From Spirochaetales bacterium (GTDB taxonomy: Bacteria > Spirochaetota > Spirochaetia > SZUA-6 > JAFGRV01): DNA of 62,126 bases. Under the pieces are notes generated by a model. The model ran no database searches, had not been told where the DNA came from, and saw only the letters and a list, made by a program, of their open reading frames with translations. The stretch covers positions 1 through 62,126 of the forward strand of contig JAFGWI010000089.1 in assembly GCA_016937215.1 (NCBI GenBank). The letters are read 5' to 3'. The position numbers were made by a program, and so were the translations under genes. How positions within the stretch are numbered: position 1 is the first letter of the stretch; each line of letters starts with the position of its first letter. This document shows, in pieces, positions 44,694 to 54,936 of the stretch.

Positions 44694-45059
44694 GGATTTT
44701 TTTCAATAATAAGGGTAATTTTCTGTTTTTATTTAGGAAAAGCGCTTAACTCTTTTTAACCCCAAAGCTGATGAAGAGATTGACGCGGGGGTGAAAAAAA
44801 ATGCGTTAAGGCCAAAGATAGGCGGTTGTTCTAAAATGGTAGATTATATCTGTGAAATACCCTATTTAAAATTCTGCACTAAGCACTGAATGACAAAACA
44901 TAGGGAAATTAGGATGAGGCTTTGGCCGCTGTCAGCCTTTTTGTATATTTATACTGATGTTTTGGGTCAACGGACATCGATAAATATAAAAAGATATTTC
45001 CTTTACTTTTTTATAAAGAATTGCTAAACTTTATATTCATAAGGCGATAAAGGACAAAC
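44694..45059. other. Gap between cysE and the HD-GYP gene
   Basis: A 366-base stretch with no recognisable gene, repeat or terminator. Confidence 0.45.
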
Positions 45060-46106
45060 ATGCAGGAACTTGAACCCGTTGATGAAAATTCACCTCATGA
45101 TATAATTGATCTTTCGTTACTAAGTACTGCTGGTGTGAAACATTGGACCAATATTTTTTCTAAAAGCCCTATTCCGCTTGTGCTTCTTAATAAAAAGCTC
45201 CAGATAATTTGGTACAACCAGAAATTCAACGACCTTTTTGGACGAAAAATCAAGTTTCAGGGAATCAGGATTGATCATTTTTTCATCGATTCAATTGAAA
45301 AAAGCGAACTGGAGCGTTTGTATAATAATATCCGATCTCCCCAGACTGATTATTTTTGGCGGGGAAAAGTGGAAAAACGAGGGGTTCGCCAATTTTCCAT
45401 TATCTCAAATCTGCTGATTTTGCCTGTATTCCAATCTCCCAAGGACATCAAGGAACCTATTGCCTATGCCGGGATTTTGGATAATATTTCTGAACAACAC
45501 CGAGAAATGCTACGTTTGACCTTTATGAGCCTTCTTGAAGCATCCCGTTTAAAAGATAATGACACTGGAAACCATATTCAGCGTGTGAATCATTATTCCC
45601 GAATTATCGCCGAAGAACTTCATAATAATTCCAAATTCAAAGAGGTTGATCTGGAATATATTGAAAACATCAGTTTTTTGGCTGCCATGCACGATGTAGG
45701 CAAAATAGGCACTCCTGACGATATTCTTAACAAAAAAGGATCACTTGAGGACTGGGAATGGGAGATCATGAAAGAACATACCATAAACGGCGCCTTTATT
45801 TTATCCACCTACCCCAATCCCATGGCCAAGGAAATTGCCTTACACCATCATGAAAAATGGAACGGAACGGGCTACCCCTATGGTATATCCCAGGAAATGA
45901 TTCCTCTGGCAGCCCGCATTGTAGCTATTGCCGATGTGTATGACGCTTTGCGAATGAAGCGCAGCTATAAGGATGCTTATTCCCATGTTGAAGTGAAGAC
46001 CATTATCGCCCAGGGCAATGGCATTCACTTTGATCCTTATTTAATTGACCGCTTCATGAAAGTTGAATCCAGATTTGCCGAGATCTATGATCAGCTAAAA
46101 GACTGA
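45060..46106 (+). CDS. PAS/HD-GYP protein, probable cyclic-di-GMP phosphodiesterase
   Basis: A 348-residue cytosolic protein with no membrane helix. A PAS sensor (about 28-145) begins NIFSKSPIPLVLLNKKLQII. The HD-GYP domain (about 150-340) has HDVGKIG with metal ligands H211 and D212, LHHHEKWNGTGYP with the GYP loop at 271-273, and VAIADVYDAL. All metal and GYP residues expected for activity are present. It would lower c-di-GMP in response to the PAS signal. No receiver domain is attached. Its neighbours do not identify a target process, but motility and biofilm control are the usual outputs. Confidence 0.93.
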   Translation: MQELEPVDENSPHDIIDLSLLSTAGVKHWTNIFSKSPIPLVLLNKKLQIIWYNQKFNDLFGRKIKFQGIRIDHFFIDSIEKSELERLYNNIRSPQTDYFWRGKVEKRGVRQFSIISNLLILPVFQSPKDIKEPIAYAGILDNISEQHREMLRLTFMSLLEASRLKDNDTGNHIQRVNHYSRIIAEELHNNSKFKEVDLEYIENISFLAAMHDVGKIGTPDDILNKKGSLEDWEWEIMKEHTINGAFILSTYPNPMAKEIALHHHEKWNGTGYPYGISQEMIPLAARIVAIADVYDALRMKRSYKDAYSHVEVKTIIAQGNGIHFDPYLIDRFMKVESRFAEIYDQLKD

Positions 46107-46461
46107 ATCTATAGACCTTTCCGAGGGAGCATAATGTTACCTAAAGCATGATCATGATAAATAAGCGATCCTGACCCACAAACATCTGCCTAAAAAATTT
46201 AACTGAATTATAATCCAGTGTATTTGCACTTTTCTACATTAAAATCAGGTTAATCCATAGGATCTAAATCACTCAAAAATTGATACACTCATTCTATAAA
46301 TCTATATATGTGTTATTTCGACGAAAAAAATAGGGCTCCATCTTTTCAGACAGTGACTCTTAAGTAAAGCTACTGTTTTGAAAGGCTTTTTCTTATCTAT
46401 AAAATGTTTCATATAGGAAAAATTTGAAAATAATTTAATAAATGAAGAAAGGTTTTATTAC
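46107..46461. other. Gap upstream of the GH43 gene
   Basis: 355 AT-rich bases with no gene. A ribosome site (AAAGG) precedes the next start. No clear promoter was found. Confidence 0.45.
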
Positions 46462-48561
46462 ATGAAAAAATTTAACAAAAAGAAGGTATTGGCACTGATA
46501 CTGTTGTTTACAGGTTTTTCTATTTTCGCCGATAACCCGATAATCCAAACAAAATACACAGCTGATCCAGCGCCCATGGTTTATGATAATACTGTTTTCC
46601 TTTACACAACCCACGATGAAGATGATGCCACAGGTTTTAAAATGAAAAACTGGCTCCTTTACACATCCACGGATATGGTTAACTGGACAGACCATGGAAT
46701 AATCGCTTCCTTAAGTGATTTTACCTGGGGCAATCAGGAAAATGGCGCTTGGGCGCCCCAATGTATTGAACGGAATGGTAAATTTTATTTCTATTGCCCC
46801 ATCCATGGTAATGGTATTGGTGTTCTGGTTTCCGATAGCCCCTATGGACCTTTTCATGATCCATTAGGAAGGAGATTGATCGACTCTACCCATATATGGG
46901 ATGACATTGATCCTTCTCCTTACATAGATGAAGATGGCCAGGCCTATATTTATTGGGGCAATCCAGATATCTATTATGTGAAATTAAATAATGACATGAT
47001 TTCCTATTCCGGGTCTATTACCAAGGTTTCTTCAAAACCAAAGGATTATCAGGAAGGCCCATGGCTTTACAAGAGGAATAATCAATACTACCTGGCTTAT
47101 GCCTCTACTTGTTGCCCCGAAGGAATTGGTTATGCCATGAGCAATAGTCCAGAGGGACCTTGGACCTGGAAAGGTAAAATAATGGAACCTAACAGACTAT
47201 CCGACGGAAACCATCCAGGAATAATTGATTACAAGGGTAAATCATACTGCTTTGGTTTAAATTATGATTTGCTTTGGTTAACTCAATCAAATAAACAGGA
47301 AAGACGATCAGTATCAGTCGCGGAAATAAAATATAATGCTGATGGCACAATTCCGATCATTCCCTTTTGGTCCAAAAGCGGTGTGACTCAACTTGAAAAT
47401 TTGAATCCCTATATTAGAAGGGAAGCTGAAACTATTTGCTGGGCCTGGCAAGTTAAAAGCGAAGAATGCAGCGAAGGCGGTATGAATATAGGTCATATAG
47501 AAAAGGGTGATTATATAAAAGTAAAAGGTGTTGATTTCGCGTCAGGCGCCATATCCTTTGAAACCAGGGTCGCTTCAAACACCAATGGAGGAAATATTGA
47601 AATCCGACTGGATAGTGAATCGGGTCGATTAATCGGAAATTGCACGGTACAAGGCACTGGGGGTTGGCAAGAATGGACCACCCAGACTTGCTCGGTAACT
47701 CCTGTAAGCGGGGTACATGATCTATATTTCCGATTTACAGGAGAATCTGGCTATCTGCTAAATTTTAACTGGTGGCGTTTCATTGAATCAGATCCACCGA
47801 CTCCAGTAGTTACTCCAGAACCCAATAAAGATCCCATTTTCTCAGGGGGCCCCTACGATACCGAGGGTGGTAATATCTATTCGGAGCTCCCTGACGGGAT
47901 TACCCAGGATGTTTTTGATTTTACCATATCCTGCCGGATTAATTTAAACTCTGCTGATAAATGGTCACGTGTTTTTGACTTTGGAGAAAGTACCGATGTT
48001 TTTATGATGCTCACACCCCTAGCCGGTAATACTGGATTCCCCTATTTTTGTATTACCCTTACTGGAAATCAAGGAGAACAAGGATTGAACGGTACAGCTC
48101 CCTTCCCTATCGGTACTCCTCAGTTTATTACAGTCACAAAAAAGGATTCAACGGCAATTATGTATATAAATGGTGTTGAAACGGCTATAAACAACAATAT
48201 AACTCTTTCTCCTGCGGATCTGGGGGATACAAAGAATAATTATGTTGGCCGATCCCAATGGGAACAAGATCCCATCCTCAATGGTGTTGTTGATGAATTT
48301 TATATTTTCAACCGGGCCTTGTCTGCATCTGAAATCACTGATCTTGTTAATCCTGATTTCCAAAATATGGGTGATGTCAATGATGACAATCATATTAACA
48401 TAGTGGATGCATTGTTAATTGCCCAATATTATGTAGCATTACCGATAACAGGAACTTTTATAAAAAACGCGGCAGATCTTAATTGCGATCAAGTCATCAA
48501 TATAGTTGATGCTTTGTTAGCCGCTCAATTTTATGTAGGACTAATAAACGAATTTTGCTAA
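46462..48561 (+). CDS. GH43 arabinofuranosidase/xylosidase with CBM6, LamG and dockerin
   Basis: A secreted hemicellulase of 699 residues. Signal peptide 1-23. The GH43 beta-propeller (about 25-310) shows the base D35 (TADPAP), the pKa modulator D150 (DIDPSP) and the acid E198 (YQEGPW). The CBM6-like module (about 315-450) has IEKGDYIKVKGVDF and FNWWRF. A LamG/concanavalin-like domain (about 458-630) includes WSRVFDFG and NYVGRSQW. The dockerin pair is C-terminal (635-699). GH43-CBM6 enzymes usually act on arabinoxylan; the exact bond is not decidable by eye. The LamG domain closely resembles the one in the metalloprotease at 57.7 kb. Confidence 0.93.
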   Translation: MKKFNKKKVLALILLFTGFSIFADNPIIQTKYTADPAPMVYDNTVFLYTTHDEDDATGFKMKNWLLYTSTDMVNWTDHGIIASLSDFTWGNQENGAWAPQCIERNGKFYFYCPIHGNGIGVLVSDSPYGPFHDPLGRRLIDSTHIWDDIDPSPYIDEDGQAYIYWGNPDIYYVKLNNDMISYSGSITKVSSKPKDYQEGPWLYKRNNQYYLAYASTCCPEGIGYAMSNSPEGPWTWKGKIMEPNRLSDGNHPGIIDYKGKSYCFGLNYDLLWLTQSNKQERRSVSVAEIKYNADGTIPIIPFWSKSGVTQLENLNPYIRREAETICWAWQVKSEECSEGGMNIGHIEKGDYIKVKGVDFASGAISFETRVASNTNGGNIEIRLDSESGRLIGNCTVQGTGGWQEWTTQTCSVTPVSGVHDLYFRFTGESGYLLNFNWWRFIESDPPTPVVTPEPNKDPIFSGGPYDTEGGNIYSELPDGITQDVFDFTISCRINLNSADKWSRVFDFGESTDVFMMLTPLAGNTGFPYFCITLTGNQGEQGLNGTAPFPIGTPQFITVTKKDSTAIMYINGVETAINNNITLSPADLGDTKNNYVGRSQWEQDPILNGVVDEFYIFNRALSASEITDLVNPDFQNMGDVNDDNHINIVDALLIAQYYVALPITGTFIKNAADLNCDQVINIVDALLAAQFYVGLINEFC

Positions 48562-48573
48562 AAGAGAAACAAT

Positions 48574-48604
48574 AAAACACCCCCGCCTCTGGTAGGGGTG
48601 TTTT
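48574..48604. terminator. Bidirectional terminator
   Basis: AAAACACCCC pairs with GGGGTGTTTT around an 11-base loop, between convergent genes ending at 48561 and 48626. The A and T tracts serve either direction. Confidence 0.85.
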
Positions 48605-48625
48605 ATCATTCAGCTGTCACACAAT

Positions 48626-48982
48626 TCAGGATTCAGTGATTTCTATACCCCATTGGTCCTGGAGATCATTAAGAAACCGTTTTTCGCCCAGGTTCGGAAA
48701 ACCATCCTGAATTGATAATTCATAGAGATGTTCTAAAATAACGCCTTGAGCTTCTGCCCCTTTAATTGAAGCTGCTAAAGCCCAAAATTCATCGTTGTTG
48801 GTGATTTTTTCTTCAAAATCGGCAAGCCTTTCATCAAAATCGTCAAAACCGTCTTTTATCAACAAATCATCAATATCCTGAAGCTCCTCTTCAGTCACTC
48901 GACCGTCAGTTAATATCATGCTTTTTATAGCACCAGCTAAAAAAATCCGTTCATCCTTGGATAAATTCATAATATTTGCCAT
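48626..48982 (-). CDS. Small acidic helical protein, TerB-like
   Basis: A 118-residue acidic protein with no signal peptide. The segment GAIKSMILTDGRVTEEELQD (about 17-36) resembles the TerB-like fold, in which an alpha-helical bundle carries conserved acidic residues near a 'DG.v...E' turn. The rest is helical (DERLADFEEKI, ILEHLYELS). The function of this fold is unclear even in characterised cases, so I assign none. GGAG precedes the ATG. It is separated from the next gene by 77 bases and may be its operon partner. Confidence 0.6.
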   Translation of the reverse strand: MANIMNLSKDERIFLAGAIKSMILTDGRVTEEELQDIDDLLIKDGFDDFDERLADFEEKITNNDEFWALAASIKGAEAQGVILEHLYELSIQDGFPNLGEKRFLNDLQDQWGIEITES

Positions 48983-49059
48983 GCTTTGTCTCCTATTTAA
49001 TTCGTTATGAAGTTAAGTATAATCCGATTATACAATAAAACTCAACGTTTCCATTTCTA

Positions 49060-49785
49060 TTAATCCACAAAACCATTATTTTTTACAAAGCTTAAAATAT
49101 GACTAACTGTTTCATCCACGGTTTTTGTCACCTTGAATAAACTCATATCTTCAGGGGCTATGGTTTGTTCTTTTAAAAGCGTGTCCTCGATCCAGGACAT
49201 AAGGCCGTCCCAATATTTTTCACCATGCAAAGCGATGGGAAAATGTTTGATCTTGTCGGTCTGGGACAAGGTCAGGGCTTCAAACAACTCGTCCATAGTC
49301 CCAAAACCACCTGGGAAAATGACAAAACCGATCGCGTATTTTACAAACATCATTTTACGCACAAAAAAATAACGAAAACTCAGGGAAATATCCTGGTAGG
49401 GATTAGGAGACTGTTCAAAGGGCAATTCAATATTACATCCAACAGAAAGCCCTTCACCGTTTTTCGCTTCAAAGGCTCCCTTGTTTGCCGCTTCCATGAT
49501 ACCCCCGCCGCCCCCTGTAATTACCGATAGATTAGCATCGGCCAAGCTCTGAGCCACATGATAGGCGTCCTTATAATATTGATTATCCTCCGGGGTCCGG
49601 GCAGAACCAAAAATGGCTGCCGCAGGGCCGAGTTTGCTAAGAGTATCAAATCCTTCCACAAACTCACCCTGAATTCGAAAGACCCTCCATGGATCGGTTT
49701 GGGTAAAATCCTCCTGCCCTTTGCATCTGGGTTGATAACGTAGTAATTCATGATCTTCGTGAATCCTTTTCTGTTGTTTTGCCAT
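49060..49785 (-). CDS. LOG-family (TIGR00730) Rossmann protein
   Basis: A 241-residue cytosolic protein. It has FGSARTPEDN (about 42), the nucleotide loop GGGGGIMEAANKGAF and the LOG signature PGGFGTMDELFEAL. The family includes cytokinin riboside 5'-monophosphate phosphoribohydrolases, and bacterial members often hydrolyse AMP-like nucleotides. The ATG at 49785 lies one base after the stop of the preceding DUF4197 gene, whose last codons contain the AAAGGTG ribosome site. A TTG three codons upstream would overlap that gene. Translation coupling with DUF4197 is likely. The true substrate is unknown. Confidence 0.9.
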   Translation of the reverse strand: MAKQQKRIHEDHELLRYQPRCKGQEDFTQTDPWRVFRIQGEFVEGFDTLSKLGPAAAIFGSARTPEDNQYYKDAYHVAQSLADANLSVITGGGGGIMEAANKGAFEAKNGEGLSVGCNIELPFEQSPNPYQDISLSFRYFFVRKMMFVKYAIGFVIFPGGFGTMDELFEALTLSQTDKIKHFPIALHGEKYWDGLMSWIEDTLLKEQTIAPEDMSLFKVTKTVDETVSHILSFVKNNGFVD

Positions 49786-49786
49786 A

Positions 49787-50491
49787 TTAACCAAACACCT
49801 TTCTTAATAAATCTGTCACACGTGCTGCCGGATCAAGGCGGATCTTTTTTTCTTCCTCACCCAGCATATAAAATAAACCATCCAATGCTTTGTCTGTCGC
49901 ATATTGATCAATAGCATAGGACTTCTTTTTAACAAAAGGAATTGCATTATAGGTATCTAAAAGATATTTATATAATTTGGTAACTCCCAAATTATCCAAA
50001 GTCTTTTTGATCACCGGAAAAAACAAACCGTAAAGTTGTCCACGGGTTTTGCCCTCAAAATATTCTGTTGCTGCTCGATGGTGCCCCTGAAGGATATTCC
50101 TGGCATCATTAAGGGTCATTTCCGTAATAGCTTTCACAAAAATTTCAACTGCTTTTCGCGCCCCTTCCTCTGCCGCGTGGTTCATGTCCTCAATAAAACG
50201 GTCCATTTCCTTTCCCAAACCAATATTCCGTAAGGCCTTGTCAATATCCTTAAGCTCTTCAGGCAGGGGGATGTATACCGCGGCATTTTTTAGATATCCA
50301 TTATTCCTGGATAAAAGGTCCACGGCTTTTTCAGTGCCAAGGCTGAGAGCCTCTTTCAGACCTTTGATAATAGTTCCTTCATCCAGTTCTTTACTTTGAG
50401 AAAGCCCTTTGATATAGGGATCAAAATCCTTGACGCTGATACAGGAAATTTGGGTAATGATCATCACGATAAGTGCTATTTTTAACTTCAT
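49787..50491 (-). CDS. DUF4197 lipoprotein
   Basis: A 234-residue lipoprotein. The short signal ends in the lipobox ISC (Cys about 16). The remainder matches DUF4197 from end to end: IIKGLKEALSLGTEKAVDLL, YIPLPEELKDIDKALRNIGL and ARKAVEIFVKAITEMTLNDA. The C-terminus is KALDGLFYMLGEEEKKIRLD followed by PAARVTDLLRKVFG. The role of this family is unknown. AAGGA lies seven bases before the ATG at 50491. It is the first gene of a pair with the LOG protein. The combination may be chance. Confidence 0.85.
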   Translation of the reverse strand: MKLKIALIVMIITQISCISVKDFDPYIKGLSQSKELDEGTIIKGLKEALSLGTEKAVDLLSRNNGYLKNAAVYIPLPEELKDIDKALRNIGLGKEMDRFIEDMNHAAEEGARKAVEIFVKAITEMTLNDARNILQGHHRAATEYFEGKTRGQLYGLFFPVIKKTLDNLGVTKLYKYLLDTYNAIPFVKKKSYAIDQYATDKALDGLFYMLGEEEKKIRLDPAARVTDLLRKVFG

Positions 50492-50682
50492 CAATTTATC
50501 CTTTATTGCTTTATTTACCCTAAAGCATAGTCAAAAAGAATTCTTATGTCAAATCTCAAAATTTTCGGTCAGCTATTCCCGGTCTTATGATTAAGCGTTA
50601 ATATGAAAAATGTTGTAAATTATTATCTTATTATCTGGTAATAAGATAGTTTATCAGTATTTTTTATGATTCTTGTAAAACT

Positions 50683-52755
50683 TTAGTATTGCGGGCCTCG
50701 AAAGGGAATCTTTTTTTTGCTTCGCGCTTTTAACAAAGCCAGTTCTTGCTCAGATAAAGATTGAGTAGTATAAGCTGCTTTGATAACTAAATATGTCCAT
50801 TCATGAAATTCTGTGGCCATAACACCATAGTTATCTATAACATCCTTCTTCCATTTCAACCACCCCTGTTTTTCAGGGCCTGGTACATTCCGAAATTTTT
50901 TAACCATAGCATTGGCATATTTTACCCAAGGAGCTTGCCGATTTGGCCTGAAAATTTTTGAAAGCCTTATTTTCTTTTTAGCGATAAGTATACAAGTAAA
51001 AACAATCAAAAAAAGCAATAAAGTTAGCAGCACAGGATATAACCAGGCCATGCCAAAGGATTTTTCAAATTCTGTGAATGGAGCAAATTCAATGCCTAAA
51101 AGATCCTTTAGTTGTTGACGGGTAATGTCATTCAGGGCAATTTCATCACCCTGAATCATATAACGCCTTAAATAATCCAAATAGCTCTGAGAAAGGCTGT
51201 TATAATAATTTCTGTTTACCGCTCGGGTCACTTCCCAGACCTGCCATCCTTTTTCCTTTGTCCAAACCTCGGGCCAGGCATGGGCGCTGCGGGCAGTGAC
51301 AATCTGATTGGTTTTTCCGGCATCAAAATAAACCAGAAAACCCGATACATATCGAACAGGAACATGATTCAGACGGGCCAAAATGGTAAAGGCTGTGGCA
51401 AAATGGGTACAATAACCCCAATTTTTATCAAAAAGAAATTTATCGAGAAAATCCTCGTCTTTTTCTATATCAGGTGCGTTAAGATCATAGATAAAATGGG
51501 ATGCCAGAAAATCCTGAATGCCTTTAAGAATCTGATCCTGATCCGCGCCAGGAATGTCCCATCTCATGGCTAAATTTTTAATTCGTTCCGATAGCCCGGA
51601 GGGAAGAGATAAATATGGCTTCAAATCAATATCGCTAATGGCGATGTTACTCGATGATCTGTATAAGGTTAATTTCCGGTTTTTGCCAAGTCCCGGGTCT
51701 ATCATCATTCCCCGCCAATTCTGGTTATCAATATCATAAATACGCTGATCGAGCTCAAAGGCCAAGGTGTCGTATGTAAAAGGAATGGCAGGATAAACCT
51801 CGGTCAGTACTTTCAGATGAAGGGGTCGTGAAAATCTTGATTTGTCTGTTTTTGTTTCAGCTTTGGTTGATGAAAAATTTTGAGGTTTTTTACTTTGTGA
51901 CCAGCTTTTTTTGTTATAGGTGTCAAATATTTCCGTTGCCAGATAGAGGGCTTTACCTTCGGGATTGTCAACTTCAAAAACCGGAACAGGTGATAAAACC
52001 GTTTTTCCTCCTAATTTAGCGGAATGCGATGAAAAACCGTAACCGGGAATATCCAGCATTAAAGGCAGGCCTGGAAAACAAAAATTGATAAAATTTCTTA
52101 CTTCAGGGAAAAAAACTTGTTCAACAATGTCCCGCCCCTTTGGTTCAGGATTCAAGGAATATGAAACAAAAGCAATGCAGCCGCAAATTAAAACAGCAGC
52201 GATTATATTCACGAACTGCTTTTTAAAATTTAATAAGGCAAAAGCCAATAAACCAAAAACAAGAATCAGAAAAAAAACAGCATGCTGATAAATAATCAAA
52301 AATAAACCCGAAGCGATTGAAAATAATGAGGCAAGTGGTGTTAAGCGATTGTTCTTAATCGCGCTTTCGCATACTATTAGCGAAAAATAAACAATCACAG
52401 AAAAAAACAAAGTACCCACATAAAAGGATTCAGCTATGGGTTTTAAAAAATTCCGCGAGGCGACATTAAAAAAATAGGAATAAACAGAAAAGGGAGTAAT
52501 CAGGACAAGGGTTACCAAAATTAAAGCCGTAACAATGGTGAGGAGAAAATTTAAAACTAAAAGGCTTTTTCCCGCCTTTCCAGGGTAAAAGGCAACTGAG
52601 AGTTCAACAATCATCATTTTAAGTGCGGCCACTAGTAAAAAAAACCCCAGACTGATTTGAGGATTAAAAAAGACATACCCGGTAATAATGATGGCGATTA
52701 ATATAAGATAAGTAAACACCCGCTTCCATATCCGGATTTTTAATGATTTATCCAT
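50683..52755 (-). CDS. TgpA-like membrane transglutaminase-fold protein
   Basis: A 690-residue membrane protein. Five or six helices lie in the first 200 residues and another near 580. The external transglutaminase-like domain (about 400-510) has the Cys of WGYCTHFATAFTILARL, the His of ARSAHAWPEVW and the acidic third position in WQVWEVTRA. There Glu stands where Asp is usual (the DPT motif), so catalysis may be altered. The C-terminus is cytoplasmic and helical. It is the last gene of a MoxR-DUF58-TgpA set, which is often linked to envelope stress or macromolecular assembly. Its start overlaps the DUF58 gene by eight bases. Confidence 0.85.
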   Translation of the reverse strand: MDKSLKIRIWKRVFTYLILIAIIITGYVFFNPQISLGFFLLVAALKMMIVELSVAFYPGKAGKSLLVLNFLLTIVTALILVTLVLITPFSVYSYFFNVASRNFLKPIAESFYVGTLFFSVIVYFSLIVCESAIKNNRLTPLASLFSIASGLFLIIYQHAVFFLILVFGLLAFALLNFKKQFVNIIAAVLICGCIAFVSYSLNPEPKGRDIVEQVFFPEVRNFINFCFPGLPLMLDIPGYGFSSHSAKLGGKTVLSPVPVFEVDNPEGKALYLATEIFDTYNKKSWSQSKKPQNFSSTKAETKTDKSRFSRPLHLKVLTEVYPAIPFTYDTLAFELDQRIYDIDNQNWRGMMIDPGLGKNRKLTLYRSSSNIAISDIDLKPYLSLPSGLSERIKNLAMRWDIPGADQDQILKGIQDFLASHFIYDLNAPDIEKDEDFLDKFLFDKNWGYCTHFATAFTILARLNHVPVRYVSGFLVYFDAGKTNQIVTARSAHAWPEVWTKEKGWQVWEVTRAVNRNYYNSLSQSYLDYLRRYMIQGDEIALNDITRQQLKDLLGIEFAPFTEFEKSFGMAWLYPVLLTLLLFLIVFTCILIAKKKIRLSKIFRPNRQAPWVKYANAMVKKFRNVPGPEKQGWLKWKKDVIDNYGVMATEFHEWTYLVIKAAYTTQSLSEQELALLKARSKKKIPFRGPQY

Positions 52756-53983
52756 GATGGTTTTCCAAATCCCGCGCCATAGTCTGAGGAGACATAACCT
52801 CCAGAATATTTACGCCTTTATCCTTCAGGGAAGTAAAAAAAAGATGATGCTCCGTAATTTTTTCTTGCTCCGAAGAAGTATGATTAAAAATAATCAGGAC
52901 CTTTAATTGAGAACCTAAAGACTCCAAGGCATGATTGAAAATGCCCTGATCCAGATGATGGGTAATAAAAATAATGCTTTTGGAATCGATCACTCCGTTT
53001 TTACGATCCGAATAAAAAAGATCATAGGGGCTGGGATAGGGCCCTGAAAAAAGATTGATCGACGACCTGTAAAAGCGGTCAAAATCGCTGGACGAATAGC
53101 CGGTGAAATGATAAACCGGATGACAAGGCGAACGGACACTCACCTCCACCTTATGGTCCAGATAATATTTTTCCAGGGCTGTCAGAATATCAACACTCAC
53201 ATCCTCGCGCTCAAGAATGGCCATGGATTTTTCATTCTGAGGATTATTCAGGTCCAGATAAATAGTGACACTGGGGTTTGAAGCCCTATCAAATTCCTTT
53301 ATCATCGGTCGCCCCATGGCTGCTGTTTTTTTCCAGTAAACATTGCGAAGTTCCATTCCCCTTCGGTACTCAGAAACCCCTCGAAGTAAGGTGATATCCT
53401 CGAGCCCGGTTAAGGCGATTTGACTTCCGCTTGAAAAATAACTTTCTGGCCCGAAATGGAATTGCCCCAGATCAATGATTCTCGGATAAACATAAAAGGT
53501 TTTATCCCAGACATCCAGTGATTTTGAAAAAAAATGAAGCATATCTGAAACATAAACCGCCTGGACACCCACCCTGTAAATTCCCCGGTAAGAACAACTG
53601 ATTGTGTAATGGAATTCCCGATTCTGCCCCGCGCCAATGATCAATTCAAAATCAGGAACCATTTCTTTCATCATGGGATTGGATGTGACAAAGGACATTT
53701 CTATTCGCGATACACCAAAGGGCATTTCATTGGCCAAAATTAAAGTATATTCTATGGATTGCCCTTTGGTCGGATGATCGGTGGAGAAATACTGAGAAAA
53801 TTTAATACCCAAAAAGGAAATAACAAAAAAAACAATGGAAAAAACAAAGAGCATCAGGAAAAACATGAAAAGAAACTCAAGGCTATAGCCAATATATCCG
53901 CCCGCGAGATACATAAAAAACAATACAAAAACATAAAAGCCTAATCCCTTGTAATTGATTTTTAAGCCGATAATTTTTTTCAT
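52748..53983 (-). CDS. DUF58 family protein
   Basis: A 411-residue protein with two N-terminal membrane helices (about 10-58), then a beta-rich region. The DUF58 signature at about 210-240 is RGVSEYRRGMELRNVYWKKT followed by AAMGRPMIKEFD. A von-Willebrand-like fold follows (VTIYLDLNNPQNEKS). Such proteins partner with MoxR ATPases and TgpA proteins. It overlaps moxR by four bases and the tgpA-like gene by eight, a tightly coupled operon. Confidence 0.88.
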   Translation of the reverse strand: MKKIIGLKINYKGLGFYVFVLFFMYLAGGYIGYSLEFLFMFFLMLFVFSIVFFVISFLGIKFSQYFSTDHPTKGQSIEYTLILANEMPFGVSRIEMSFVTSNPMMKEMVPDFELIIGAGQNREFHYTISCSYRGIYRVGVQAVYVSDMLHFFSKSLDVWDKTFYVYPRIIDLGQFHFGPESYFSSGSQIALTGLEDITLLRGVSEYRRGMELRNVYWKKTAAMGRPMIKEFDRASNPSVTIYLDLNNPQNEKSMAILEREDVSVDILTALEKYYLDHKVEVSVRSPCHPVYHFTGYSSSDFDRFYRSSINLFSGPYPSPYDLFYSDRKNGVIDSKSIIFITHHLDQGIFNHALESLGSQLKVLIIFNHTSSEQEKITEHHLFFTSLKDKGVNILEVMSPQTMARDLENHHG

Positions 53984-54936
53984 GAACGCCCTGTTGGAAC
54001 CGGAATGGTGGCGATTAAATCCTTAAGTAACTGGGAAGAACTTTTACGTTCCATATGCGCTTCAGTCGATAAAATGATGCGATGGGCCAGAACAGGAACC
54101 AGGAGCTTCATGATATCTTCGGGAATAACAAAATCCCTTTCCTCCAGCAAAGCCTGGGCCCTTGAGGCTGTGACCAAATGCCGTAAGGCTCTTGTGCTAA
54201 CCCCCAGACGCACATATTTTGAACTGCGGATTTTGTTGGAAATCGCGATAATATAATGCTTCACATGGTCGGACACCGTAAATTCGGCAACAGCCCTGCG
54301 AAGGGAAATAATTTTTTCCGAATCAACCACCGCCTTTAAGCTGTTAAAAGGATGGGCATATTTATTCATCCCCAAAATCTCGAATTCTTCCTGATTAGTC
54401 GCGTAGCCCAATGAAAAGCACAAACCAAAGCGGTCGAGTTCAGCCTCTGGCAAGGGAAAAGTGCCTGTAAAGGTCTCAGGATTTTGAGTGGCAATGACAA
54501 AAAATGGCTGCGGCAAGTCAAAGCTTTTGCCGTCAACTGAAAGGGTTTCTTCTTCCATGGCTTCCAGCAAACTTGACTGTGTTCTTGGAGAGGCCCTGTT
54601 TATTTCATCTGCTAGAACAAATTGGGATAAAATGGCACCCTTTTTAAACAGGAATTCCCTTTTTTCATGGTCCCAGGTGCTCATTCCCAAAATATCGCCT
54701 GGCAGCAAATCCGGCGTAAACTGAATGCGACTAAAAGATAAGCCAACGCTGGCTGCTAAAGCCTTGGCTAAGGTTGTTTTCCCTACACCGGGAATGTCTT
54801 CGATCAGGACATGAAGCCCTGATAAAAAACCTGTGAGCATAAAGCGGATTTGCTCTTTTTTTCCGATAAAAAAAGAGCTGATATTTTCTTCGATGTCCCG
54901 GGCTACGCGGGAAAAGTCTTTGATTTCACTGGACAA
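53980..54936 (-). CDS. MoxR-family AAA+ ATPase
   Basis: A 318-residue cytosolic ATPase acting as a chaperone for the DUF58/TgpA products, by analogy with known MoxR systems. Walker A is EDIPGVGKTTLAKAL (about 46-60). Walker B is FVLADEINRASPRTQSSLLE. Sensor 1 is FFVIATQNPETFTGTFPLPE, and the arginine finger lies in EAELDRF. The lid domain ends SRAQALLEERDFVIPEDI. The start is a TTG at 54936, eight bases after AGAGG. No nearby ATG gives a full domain. It is the first gene of the operon. Confidence 0.92.
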   Translation of the reverse strand: MSSEIKDFSRVARDIEENISSFFIGKKEQIRFMLTGFLSGLHVLIEDIPGVGKTTLAKALAASVGLSFSRIQFTPDLLPGDILGMSTWDHEKREFLFKKGAILSQFVLADEINRASPRTQSSLLEAMEEETLSVDGKSFDLPQPFFVIATQNPETFTGTFPLPEAELDRFGLCFSLGYATNQEEFEILGMNKYAHPFNSLKAVVDSEKIISLRRAVAEFTVSDHVKHYIIAISNKIRSSKYVRLGVSTRALRHLVTASRAQALLEERDFVIPEDIMKLLVPVLAHRIILSTEAHMERKSSSQLLKDLIATIPVPTGRS

